Positions 33,509 through 41,744 of a stretch of DNA of 64,000 nt are shown here, piece after piece. Origin of the DNA: SFLA01 sp045595785 (GTDB taxonomy: Bacteria > Bacillota > Clostridia > Oscillospirales > CAG-382); NCBI GenBank assembly GCA_045595785.1, contig JAZOBE010000034.1, forward strand, positions 1 to 64,000. Reading direction: 5' to 3'. The translations under genes were made by a program, and so were the position numbers. Under the pieces are notes generated by a model, which was not told the origin of the DNA, did not search any database, and saw only the letters and a list, made by a program, of their open reading frames with translations. Each line of letters starts with the position of its first letter. Position 1 is the stretch's first letter.

Positions 33509-36403
33509 ATGAGTAAATATTTTAAATCAATTCTGGCATTAGCACTCTGCCTGCTGCTCTGTCTGCCTGTTCTTTCTTCAATGTCTGGCATCCTCGCTTT
33601 TGCTGCTGAGGATGCTTCCGAGGAAGAGAGTGCTGACGAAAACATTTGGGATACTAAGGGACCTGCATATATGTCCGTTAGCTTCTCCAGTGTTAAGTCT
33701 CGTATTTTAGGTAACACTTCTTTGGATGCGCTTGAGCTTTATCTTGAGCCTACCGCTGCTATTCCTTACGCAATGTATGTGGATAAGCTGACCGGTGAAG
33801 TTATTGTTCTTCGCTGTAAAGCGCCTAACGCTGACGGTAAGTTTGAAACCAGTGCAGATGGTGTTTACCTTTATCAGTCTTACTGGTGCTCCAATCCTTA
33901 CAACGCAGGTGCAAGTACCAGCCCTTCCAAGTCTGCTTCTACAGACTCTATAAAGCGTCAGCTTTATTCTCAGATAATTATTAAGTATGTTGATAAGAGT
34001 TCCAGCAATACCGAAAATGAAATGAACTCTTACAAGGATTCTGCAGTTAACAATCAGATTACTGTTAAAAAGATCGCTAATGGTATTCGTGTTGAATACA
34101 AGCTTGGTCGTGCAGAGAACACATATATGGTTCCTCGTGTTATTAAGCTTGAGAAATTCGAAGCGCTCCTTGCTCAGATCGTAGCTAACTGTACTGAAAC
34201 TAGACCTGCAAAACGTTTTGAATCCTTTTATACTATCAAGAATATTCACGATGAGTCTATTTCTGATAAGAGTAAAGAAGAATATTTAAAGAAGTATCCT
34301 ATATGCGAGAAGTTCCCCATCGCTGTATGTGAGCCCGCTATTTCTGTTCAGGAGCTTAAGACTCTTGAAGGCTGGCTTAAGATGTACACCGATTACTCTC
34401 TTGAGCAGTTGGAAATCGACCATGACGAAGTTGAATATGTAAACACAGACGAAGCACCCGCACAGTTCAAGCTTGCTCTTGAGTATAAGCTTGATGCTAA
34501 CGGTCTGTCTATTCGTTGTAACATGGGCAACGTTCGTTTTGACGCTTCTACTTATTCTCTTAAGAACATTATGGTTCTTCCTTACGCCGGTACCGGTAAC
34601 GTTGTTTCTAACGAGGGCTTTGTATTTACTGCAGATGGCTCCGGTAGCATTATCAACTTTTCTGATATAATCGGTACTCAGTTTAAGAATACCCATAAGA
34701 TCTATGGTCAGGACTACGCTTATCAGGAAATCAGCGGTTCCAACAAGCAGGCAATGAGATTCCCTGTTTTCGGCATCGTTGAAACCAAGAACAGCTCCTA
34801 CACTGAAAAGATCACTTCTACTGAATATGATGAAGACGGAAATGAGGTAGAGGTAGTTACTACCAAGTACCTTAAGAACGGTTATTTCGCAATAATCGAA
34901 GAGGGCGAATCTTTGGTTAACCTCACCATTGATAACGGTGGTGCAACCCACATGTTCGTTTCTTGCTATGGTACTATTAACCCTCGTCCTTCTGATAACA
35001 TCAAACTTGATGCAGGTCTTTCTGCAGGTGCCGCTTCTTCTTGGAGCGTTGAGTGTGACCGTAAATACACTAAGGATTATAAATTAAGAGTATTCCTTCT
35101 TAACGATGAGGAATCTACAGTTTCCGGTATGGCAAATCTTTACCGTAAGTATCTTGACGATAAGGATATCCTGTCTGCCGAAACCGTACCTACTGTTGAA
35201 GATATTCCTTTGTATATCGAAACTCTTTGTGCACTTGAGACCAGCACTACCTTCCTCGGTGTTCCCGTACTTGAAATGATGTCTATGTCCAGCTTTGACA
35301 AGATCATCGAAATGCTGGAACTCCTTGGTGACGAAGCTGATATCTCCAATGTTAAGCTCAGACTTATGGGTTGGCAGGACGGCGGTATTGGTTATACTGT
35401 TCCTAACGGCGTAAACGTTGAAGACGTTATCGGCGGCGAAGAGGGACTTAAGAAACTCCTTGAGTACGCTAAGTCCAGCGGTGCTACCGTATATCCCGAT
35501 TTCGACTTTGTTTATGCTCATCACGATAAGTGGTTCGATGGCTTCTCTCAGTCCAAAGACCTTGCAAAGACTATTAATGACCGTTTCGCAAGACATCAGT
35601 TCTACAGCGCGCTGTACCAGGGTTATTCCAGATCCGGTATGGGTATCATTTCTGCCAGCGTGATGGATAAGTTCTATACCAACTGCTGGAAAGAATATGA
35701 AGAATTTGGTATTGGTAGTATCTCTATCGGTACTCTCGGCGAGTCTCTTTCTTCTGACTTTGATGAAGACGAACCTTTTAACCGCGAAGATAACAAGATT
35801 ATCATTACTAAGTTGCTTTCCAAGATCAAGGGTGACAACGGTAAGGTAATGGTAAGCGGCGGTAACGCATATACTCTTCCTTACGTTAGTGATATCGTTA
35901 ATATCGCACTTGACGACTCCGGTTACAAGTATTCCGCAACCAGCGTACCTTTTGTTGGAATGGTACTCCACGGTTACGTTGAATATGCAGGCGAGCCTAT
36001 CAACCTTGCAGGTGACTATCGTTACACCGTACTTAAGACTATTGAAAACGGCGCTAACCCTTACTTCGTTCTTGCAATTGAGAACACTTCCGAACTTAAG
36101 AAGTATAACACTTGGTACGAAGTTTCTGGTTACTATTCTGTTCGTTACAATATCTGGCTTAACGATATGGTTACCACTTACAGAGAACTTAACGAAGCTC
36201 TTGCGGACGTTAAGACTTCCAACATCATCAATCATGAGTTCCTTGATGACGAATATAAAGTTGTTAAGGTAACCTACAGCAATGGTATTTCTTACATCAT
36301 CAACTACAACCTTACTGCTGTAACCGTTGAGGTTGACGGTACGGAATACACTGTCGGCGGCGAAGATTTTATAAAGCTCGATGCTGACGGCAAGAAAATT
36401 TAA
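33509..36403 (+). CDS. Large exported DUF5696-like protein, possible glycosidase fold
   Basis: A 964-residue secreted protein with a signal peptide ending near AFAAEDA (about 1-33). A beta-rich N-terminal half (about 45-540) is followed by a region that looks like a TIM barrel. That region includes LRLMGWQDGGIGYTVPNGVN (about 617), EGLKKLLEYAKSSGATVYPD and FDFVYAHHDKWFDGF. Acidic residues in the barrel could be catalytic. I match it to DUF5696-type proteins that accompany sugar ABC genes in Firmicutes; this is from memory of the architecture, not a search. No wall anchor or transmembrane tail is visible at the C-terminus. AAAGGAG precedes the ATG. Enzymatic activity is unproven; a structural or binding role is the alternative. 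Confidence 0.75.
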   Translation: MSKYFKSILALALCLLLCLPVLSSMSGILAFAAEDASEEESADENIWDTKGPAYMSVSFSSVKSRILGNTSLDALELYLEPTAAIPYAMYVDKLTGEVIVLRCKAPNADGKFETSADGVYLYQSYWCSNPYNAGASTSPSKSASTDSIKRQLYSQIIIKYVDKSSSNTENEMNSYKDSAVNNQITVKKIANGIRVEYKLGRAENTYMVPRVIKLEKFEALLAQIVANCTETRPAKRFESFYTIKNIHDESISDKSKEEYLKKYPICEKFPIAVCEPAISVQELKTLEGWLKMYTDYSLEQLEIDHDEVEYVNTDEAPAQFKLALEYKLDANGLSIRCNMGNVRFDASTYSLKNIMVLPYAGTGNVVSNEGFVFTADGSGSIINFSDIIGTQFKNTHKIYGQDYAYQEISGSNKQAMRFPVFGIVETKNSSYTEKITSTEYDEDGNEVEVVTTKYLKNGYFAIIEEGESLVNLTIDNGGATHMFVSCYGTINPRPSDNIKLDAGLSAGAASSWSVECDRKYTKDYKLRVFLLNDEESTVSGMANLYRKYLDDKDILSAETVPTVEDIPLYIETLCALETSTTFLGVPVLEMMSMSSFDKIIEMLELLGDEADISNVKLRLMGWQDGGIGYTVPNGVNVEDVIGGEEGLKKLLEYAKSSGATVYPDFDFVYAHHDKWFDGFSQSKDLAKTINDRFARHQFYSALYQGYSRSGMGIISASVMDKFYTNCWKEYEEFGIGSISIGTLGESLSSDFDEDEPFNREDNKIIITKLLSKIKGDNGKVMVSGGNAYTLPYVSDIVNIALDDSGYKYSATSVPFVGMVLHGYVEYAGEPINLAGDYRYTVLKTIENGANPYFVLAIENTSELKKYNTWYEVSGYYSVRYNIWLNDMVTTYRELNEALADVKTSNIINHEFLDDEYKVVKVTYSNGISYIINYNLTAVTVEVDGTEYTVGGEDFIKLDADGKKI

Positions 36404-36417
36404 GAGGAGGGAATAAA

Positions 36418-37437
36418 ATGGATAAGGCACTTAAAAAAGACCAGGTTCTTACCAACGATACCACAGCGGTAGACGTGCAGTCTTTGAAGGTCAAAAAGAA
36501 GAAGAAAAAAGCCAAGTCTCTTGAAAAGCAGAAGTCTATCTTCGGTTGGCTGTTCATTCTTCCGTTCCTTCTCGGTTTTGTTCTCATCTACTTGCCGATG
36601 ATAATTTCTTCTCTCCAGATCTCTTTCAGCTCTATTGAGTACGAAAAAGTAGGTCAGGTTCTGAAGTGGGTTGGCATTGACAACTACTCTTCTGCGCTTG
36701 GTGATTCTTCTAATTTCGTCCAGACACTCGTTGAGTGTCTGGGTGGAATGGCGTTCGATATTCCCGCAATCATCATATTCTCTCTGTTTATGGCAATTTT
36801 GCTTAACCAGGATATGAAGGGAAGAGCGGCATTCCGTGCAATCTTCTTCGTTCCCGTTATCGTTTCTACCGGTATTATTGAAGCGATTGACCTTAGCAAC
36901 CAGCTGGCACAGTTGGGTGAAAACGTTACTCAGCTTGGTCAGGACGGTGTTGATGGCACTGTCAGCGCCGGTGTAGAGATTATTAACGCTATTGATGTTG
37001 AGCGCTTCTTCGGTAACATGAAGATCGGTGCTGAGCTTGCAGGCATCGTTAGTGGATGGGCAAACAACGTTTATAACATCGTAAACCGTTCCGGTGTTCA
37101 GATGCTTATATTCCTTGCGGCGCTTCAGTCTATTTCTCCTTCCATTTACGAATCTTGCCGTGTTGAGGGCGCTACTGCTTGGGAGACCTTCTGGAAGATT
37201 ACCTTCCCGATGATCAGCCCCATGATCCTTGTTAACCTTGTTTATACGGTAATTGACTCTTTTACTACCAAGTCCAACGTAATGATGTCATTCATTGCAG
37301 GCGAGCTTACTAAGCCTAACGGAAAGCCTGCTGGTACTGCAATGGCTTGGATGTACTTCCTCATAGTTATCGTTATTCTGGCAGCATTGTCAGGCATAGC
37401 CTCGATGTTTGTATTCTATCAGCGTCGAGAGAAATAG
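36418..37437 (+). CDS. Sugar ABC transporter permease, second pair, with extra loop
   Basis: A 339-residue permease of the MalF type. The Lys-rich cytoplasmic N-terminus (KKKKKKAKSLEKQ) precedes the first helix. The EAA motif is ESCRVEGATAWETFWKITFP (about 243-262). Between the predicted helices ending near VIVSTGIIEAI and beginning near QMLIFLAAL there is about 60-65 residues of extra sequence (about 157-222), containing EIINAIDVERFFGNMK; ordinary family members have a short loop there. It pairs with the next permease. It follows the exported DUF5696-like gene by 14 bases with AGGAGGG. Confidence 0.9.
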   Translation: MDKALKKDQVLTNDTTAVDVQSLKVKKKKKKAKSLEKQKSIFGWLFILPFLLGFVLIYLPMIISSLQISFSSIEYEKVGQVLKWVGIDNYSSALGDSSNFVQTLVECLGGMAFDIPAIIIFSLFMAILLNQDMKGRAAFRAIFFVPVIVSTGIIEAIDLSNQLAQLGENVTQLGQDGVDGTVSAGVEIINAIDVERFFGNMKIGAELAGIVSGWANNVYNIVNRSGVQMLIFLAALQSISPSIYESCRVEGATAWETFWKITFPMISPMILVNLVYTVIDSFTTKSNVMMSFIAGELTKPNGKPAGTAMAWMYFLIVIVILAALSGIASMFVFYQRREK

Positions 37438-37447
37438 GAGGTGCGGT

Positions 37448-38653
37448 ATGAGCTTTATCGAAAAAATTAAAGGACTTTTCTCTCGCAAACCTAAGTTTGA
37501 AAAGGTTGCAACCGGTAACGCAAAAATTGATACCGAAACCACGTTTTGGGAGCGCGTTAAGGCTAAGTACATCAATCTGTACTTCCTTAAGAAAGTTGCT
37601 TGGATGATCTTCAGATTAGTACTTCTTGTAGGTATTTCTTACGTTATTATCTACCCGTACTTCTCTAAGGTTACCACCTCTCTTATGGCTCCTGAAGACT
37701 TTGTTGATACCACAGTAGTTATGATCCCTCGTAACTGGACTTTGGATACATACAAGGCTATTATTAACGATAATAAGTATTTCACTGCTATGTTTAATAC
37801 TGCACTGCTTTCTTTGCTTTGCGGTGTTATCCAGACTTTGATCTGCTCCATCGTTGGCTACGGCTTTGCAAAGTTCAAATTCAAGTTTAAGGGTATCCTC
37901 TTCCTGTTGGTTATCTTTACCATGGTCGTTCCTCATGAGACCATTCGTCAGGCACTTATCTTGCGATTCAGGTATTTCGATTTATTTGGTTATATCCCGC
38001 AGATAAATAGCTGGCTGTTCAATTTCTTTGAGGGAACCGGTATGGAAGGCTTGAAGGAATCACTTATTTCTTTTGCTGATTCTGCTTGGCTGAAAGGCTT
38101 TATCAAGTATTCCAAGGAAGTAACTGATGGCACAGGATTTATGGAAGTTTATTCCAAGGTTGTTGATAAGTTGATTCCCAACCTTTTGAATACTTACTGG
38201 CCTATGGCTGTTCTGTCTCTCACCGGTCTTGCATTTAAGAACGGTTTGTACATCTTTATGATGCGTCAGTATTATAACGGTGTCCCCGATGAGCTTGAAG
38301 AAGCAGCATACGTTGACGGCGCAGGCGTAATTAAGACCTTTGTTCGTATCATTCTTCCTATGTCTTTGACAATGATGGTAACAATATTTATGTTCTCCTT
38401 CTCTTGGCAGTGGATGGATACGTTCTATACCGAGGTATTTATGCCCGGCGGAACCAGCGGAAACGTTCTGCTCAGCCATATTTACTCAACCATTCCTACT
38501 TCTTTGGATACAGACTATGCAGGTCAGGCGGCTTATACAACCGCTATCAGAAACGCATCCGGTATTCTTATACTGATCCCGCTTCTTATCATGTACCTCT
38601 TCGGTCAGCGTACCCTTATCGAAGGCGTTGAGCGTTCCGGTATTACCGGCTAA
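37448..38653 (+). CDS. Carbohydrate ABC transporter permease, second pair, with extra loop
   Basis: A 401-residue permease; AraQ/LacG-type subunits are normally 270-300. The start at 37448 (MSFIEKIKGLFSRKPKFEK) is set by AGGAGGT; earlier in-frame codons overlap the preceding stop. A long N-terminal cytoplasmic stretch (about 50 residues) precedes helix 1. The extra sequence lies between LFGYIPQINSW (about 180) and NTYWPMAVLSL (about 248) and includes SWLKGFIKYSKEVTDGTGFM. The EAA motif is EEAAYVDGAGVIKTFVRIIL. The insertion occupies the same interhelix position as in its partner. Last gene of the operon. Confidence 0.9.
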   Translation: MSFIEKIKGLFSRKPKFEKVATGNAKIDTETTFWERVKAKYINLYFLKKVAWMIFRLVLLVGISYVIIYPYFSKVTTSLMAPEDFVDTTVVMIPRNWTLDTYKAIINDNKYFTAMFNTALLSLLCGVIQTLICSIVGYGFAKFKFKFKGILFLLVIFTMVVPHETIRQALILRFRYFDLFGYIPQINSWLFNFFEGTGMEGLKESLISFADSAWLKGFIKYSKEVTDGTGFMEVYSKVVDKLIPNLLNTYWPMAVLSLTGLAFKNGLYIFMMRQYYNGVPDELEEAAYVDGAGVIKTFVRIILPMSLTMMVTIFMFSFSWQWMDTFYTEVFMPGGTSGNVLLSHIYSTIPTSLDTDYAGQAAYTTAIRNASGILILIPLLIMYLFGQRTLIEGVERSGITG

Positions 38654-38663
38654 TAAAAGTATT

Positions 38664-38694
38664 AAAAGAGTTGCCGAGTTCGGCAACTCTTTTT
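38664..38694 (+). terminator. Terminator of the ABC operon
   Basis: A 13-bp stem (38664-38676 with 38681-38693), four-base loop, T-run at the end. Starts ten bases after the last stop. Confidence 0.9.
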
Positions 38695-38780
38695 GATTAT
38701 GTAAGTATTTCTTTTTATTGCAATATAATGCGTGTTGTGATAGAATATTATAAAGTTGAGTGCTGGTCAGAGGTGAAAAA

Positions 38781-39638
38781 ATGAGTAAATTATATTTTAC
38801 GAATATACGTGAAATATCCGCATTGTATTATGCCTTGCATTGTAATGGATATGAATATTCTGTTTACGAACGCGATACATCTCTTATCAATCGGCTCGAA
38901 TCTTTTCGCAGTCAAGAAAAATCAACTTTTTTTGGTTTTGTAAAACAAACGTATTGTGAAACATATCCATATTGGCCGCGTGCTTCAATGCTTGAAAACG
39001 CTTCTTTGTTTTTGAATAAGGAAATAAGTTCTTTTAATAATTTCGAAAAACTAAAAAAGAAAATAATGTCTGCATCCAATATTGATGCTGAACAGAAAAA
39101 CGATGAGTTTTGGGATTGGTTAGCTCAATATCCTAACGCCTTGGCGAAAATTATTAATAGTGAAGAATTTGGTACGTATTTCGCTTGGGAAAGTAATTGG
39201 ATCGCCAAACAAAACGAGGCTTATGAAAATGAGATCCAAGCCGTTCTAACTGCGCTGGAGTTTTGCACTAATAATTACGGCGATCATATTAAAAGCATAA
39301 AACTAATACTTAACCCAATAAAATGTGTCTATTCTGCAGATTACTATTTGTATGATGACATTTTTGTTTTCTGTTCCGGCGGTTTTAAAGCTGAAAGTGT
39401 AATTCATGAGTTTTTGCATGTATATGTTCACTCGTTTATGGAGATGTTCGATTTTGATAACCACACTTGCAAATTTCCGGGAATCGATGGTTCGTATTAC
39501 CTTAATGGTGACGAATCCGGTATTAAAAATGCGTTTGAAGAATATATTGTGAGAAAACTTACTGACGCTTTTGTAAATTATGAGCCTCCTTATGATATAA
39601 ACAGCTTTATTTCAAACATTTATAACGACTTATTGTGA
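38781..39638 (+). CDS. Putative HEXXH metalloprotein, function unknown
   Basis: A 285-residue soluble protein with no signal peptide. The chosen start has AGAGGTG at six bases; an in-frame ATG at 38760 precedes that site. The only clear motif is HEFLHVYVH (about 209-217), an HEXXH zinc-protease signature flanked by hydrophobic residues. A downstream NAFEEY (about 251-256) could supply a gluzincin-type Glu ligand. No known peptidase family is recognised. It is AT-richer and less codon-biased than the operon before it, suggesting recent acquisition. A GNAT acetyltransferase gene follows after seven bases, so the two probably work together or were acquired together. Confidence 0.7.
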   Translation: MSKLYFTNIREISALYYALHCNGYEYSVYERDTSLINRLESFRSQEKSTFFGFVKQTYCETYPYWPRASMLENASLFLNKEISSFNNFEKLKKKIMSASNIDAEQKNDEFWDWLAQYPNALAKIINSEEFGTYFAWESNWIAKQNEAYENEIQAVLTALEFCTNNYGDHIKSIKLILNPIKCVYSADYYLYDDIFVFCSGGFKAESVIHEFLHVYVHSFMEMFDFDNHTCKFPGIDGSYYLNGDESGIKNAFEEYIVRKLTDAFVNYEPPYDINSFISNIYNDLL

Positions 39639-39645
39639 GGTTTTT

Positions 39646-40080
39646 ATGGATTTTTCTATTAGAATGGCAGAAACAAAAGATAGCAAAGCCATATGTATTC
39701 TTAATACTGAAGAACTTGGCTATAACTATCCCATTGATAATACAGCAATAAATTTGTCTGACATTATTAATGACAGCAAACAATGTGTCTATGTAGCTGA
39801 ATTCGATAATACGGTTATCGGATATATCCACGCTACTGTGTACCAATTGATATATTTGCCAAAATTAGTGAATATATTAGGTCTTTCTGTTGCCGAAGAG
39901 TATCATCACCGTGGAGTAGGTTCTGCGCTTCTTAACGCAATCGAGAAATGGGCGCATAACATCGGAGCACAAGGTATAAGATTAAACTCTGGAGAAGAAA
40001 GAACCGATGCACATTTGTTCTATAAAAAGTGCGGATATGAGCTTTCAAAAAAACAATTCAGTTTTAAGAAAACATTATAA
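39646..40080 (+). CDS. GNAT family N-acetyltransferase
   Basis: A 144-residue acetyltransferase using acetyl-CoA. It begins MDFSIRMAETKDSKAIC, a typical strand-helix GNAT start. The acetyl-CoA pyrophosphate loop is EEYHHRGVGSALLNAIE (about 84-100), and the C-terminal LFYKKCGYEL is the usual last strand. The acceptor substrate cannot be told. It is coupled with the HEXXH gene and shares its AT-rich composition. GAGG precedes the ATG. Confidence 0.88.
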   Translation: MDFSIRMAETKDSKAICILNTEELGYNYPIDNTAINLSDIINDSKQCVYVAEFDNTVIGYIHATVYQLIYLPKLVNILGLSVAEEYHHRGVGSALLNAIEKWAHNIGAQGIRLNSGEERTDAHLFYKKCGYELSKKQFSFKKTL

Positions 40081-40096
40081 TATTTAATTGGGTGTC

Positions 40097-40151
40097 AATC
40101 AACATAAAAAAAGCACTTGCGTTATCTGCAAGTGCTTTTTTTATGTTGATT
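40097..40151. terminator. 24-bp perfect bidirectional terminator
   Basis: Perfect 24-bp inverted repeat (40097-40120 with 40128-40151) and a seven-base loop. A seven-base A run in one arm and T run in the other give a T-tail in both directions. It separates the convergent GNAT and cation-efflux genes and overlaps the latter's stop codon. Confidence 0.92.
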
Positions 40152-41319
40152 ATTTCACATAAGAATTATCAATATTAAAAACAGGGTAATAATTTCCATC
40201 AATTGTAGAAATTAAACTATTAACCTTTTCGGTAACGGCTTTATTATCCAACTTTAGATTATAAGGGATCACAACATCAAATATCAGGTTTGTATGTGTA
40301 GGGCCTGATACTACTCGGAAATCATGAATACTCACACCTTCACCGATAGTAGATAACAATTCTGCCACTATCTCTTTAAGTTGATTGGTCAGCTCGTCGT
40401 TTTCGAGAATAGGGTCCATGTGAATAACCGCTTCACAGTTTAATTCATGCTTTAACTGTCGCTCTATGTTGTCAATCGCATCGTGAGTTTCCATTATATC
40501 TGCGTTTCCGGAAACTTCAGCATGAAGAGATATCATAATTCTTCCGGGTCCGTAATCATGTACTATAAGGTCATGAATGCCAAGCACACAATCCTCGGAC
40601 ATAACGATATTATTTATCTTTTCAACAAATTCTTTTTCGGGAGGCTGGCCCAGTAGCGGCGAAACGGTTTCCTTCGCTGCCTTTATACCATTTATTAAAA
40701 TAAAAACAGAAACCGCAAGACCGCACCAAGCATCAATGTTTATATTCCATATTTTGAAGATAATCATCGAAATGAGTATGACGGCTGTTGCAACGCAATC
40801 TGACAAAGAATCTGCGGCGGTAGCAGAAAGAGAAGGGGAGCTGATTTTTTTGTGTACAGCGCGATTATACAGCGCCATATAACACTTTGCAATGATAGAA
40901 ACGACGAGAATTGCAACAGTCAAGTAAGAAAACTCAATTTCAGCAGGAGATACGATCTTTTTTACAGATTCCATGCCCAGTTCAAAACCCATCAGAATGA
41001 TGATAATTGCAACGATAAGACCTGTAATATACTCAAATCTTCCGTGACCAAACGGGTGGTCGGAATCAGGTTTTGTACCGGAAAGCTTAAATCCGATGAG
41101 GGTGATTATGGATGTGCCTGCGTCTGACAGATTGTTAAACGCATCTGCCAAAATGGAAATAGAACCAGAGAGCATACCTGCAACAAGCTTTATAGCAAAA
41201 AGCAAGATATTGAAGAATATTCCTACGATTCCGCACATCATTCCATAAGCACGACGTACGGCAGGACTGTTATAATTCTTACGATCTTTAATAAATAAAG
41301 CGGATAGCAACCTAATCAC
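40150..41319 (-). CDS. Cation diffusion facilitator (CDF) family transporter
   Basis: A 389-residue membrane exporter of divalent metals (Zn, Fe, Mn or Co) driven by proton exchange. Six predicted helices carry the metal site ADAFNNLSDAGTS (HD/DD-type motif, about 55) and the marker HPFGHGRFEY (about 89). The cytoplasmic C-terminal domain of about 190 residues holds the regulatory ferredoxin-like dimer fold plus a further segment. Which metal cannot be decided. The start is probably GTG at 41319, seven to eight bases after GAGG; a GTG three codons earlier (41328) overlaps that site and would be less well placed. Confidence 0.93.
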   Translation of the reverse strand: MIRLLSALFIKDRKNYNSPAVRRAYGMMCGIVGIFFNILLFAIKLVAGMLSGSISILADAFNNLSDAGTSIITLIGFKLSGTKPDSDHPFGHGRFEYITGLIVAIIIILMGFELGMESVKKIVSPAEIEFSYLTVAILVVSIIAKCYMALYNRAVHKKISSPSLSATAADSLSDCVATAVILISMIIFKIWNINIDAWCGLAVSVFILINGIKAAKETVSPLLGQPPEKEFVEKINNIVMSEDCVLGIHDLIVHDYGPGRIMISLHAEVSGNADIMETHDAIDNIERQLKHELNCEAVIHMDPILENDELTNQLKEIVAELLSTIGEGVSIHDFRVVSGPTHTNLIFDVVIPYNLKLDNKAVTEKVNSLISTIDGNYYPVFNIDNSYVK

Positions 41320-41379
41320 AGATAACACCTCACAATATGATATGCAAATTATATCATATTACGGCATTAATTTCAATTG

Positions 41380-41742
41380 CTATTTATTTTTACTCCTGAA
41401 TAATATTGACCAAATAAGTGCAAATAGTATTGCAGCGGAGATTCCAGCTGCTGTTGATTTTATCCCACCGTATAATATTCCGAATATACCATCGGTATTT
41501 ATTGCTTCCTTTACGCCCTCGGCAAGTGTGTTTCCAAAACCCGTAAGCGGAATTGCTGCACCTGCGCCCGCCCATTTAATAAGCTTAGGATAAATACCCA
41601 ATGCGTTAAGCAGTACACCACCGCATACATAGCCAACAAGAATGTATGCGGGCGTCAGTTTTGTTTTATCTATTAATATTTGCGCAATGAGACATAGCGT
41701 ACCGCCAACAATAAAAGCTTTCAATAATAACAAAAAATCCAT
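41380..41742 (-). CDS. spoVAE: Stage V sporulation protein AE
   Basis: A 120-residue hydrophobic protein with about four membrane helices. It begins MDFLLLLKAFIVGGTLCLIA and contains GAGAAIPLTGFGNTLAEGV, a sequence shared with SpoVAC. With SpoVAC and SpoVAD it forms the inner-forespore-membrane channel for Ca-dipicolinate uptake in sporulation and release in germination. The ATG is two bases after the spoVAD stop; a TTG at 41748 is not supported by a ribosome site. Last gene of the three-gene operon. Confidence 0.95.
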   Translation of the reverse strand: MDFLLLLKAFIVGGTLCLIAQILIDKTKLTPAYILVGYVCGGVLLNALGIYPKLIKWAGAGAAIPLTGFGNTLAEGVKEAINTDGIFGILYGGIKSTAAGISAAILFALIWSILFRSKNK

Positions 41743-41744
41743 TT

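Noticed and set aside
35084..36430. A 448-codon minus-strand frame opposite the DUF5696-like gene
   Set aside because: Antisense shadow of a biased gene, with no family resemblance.
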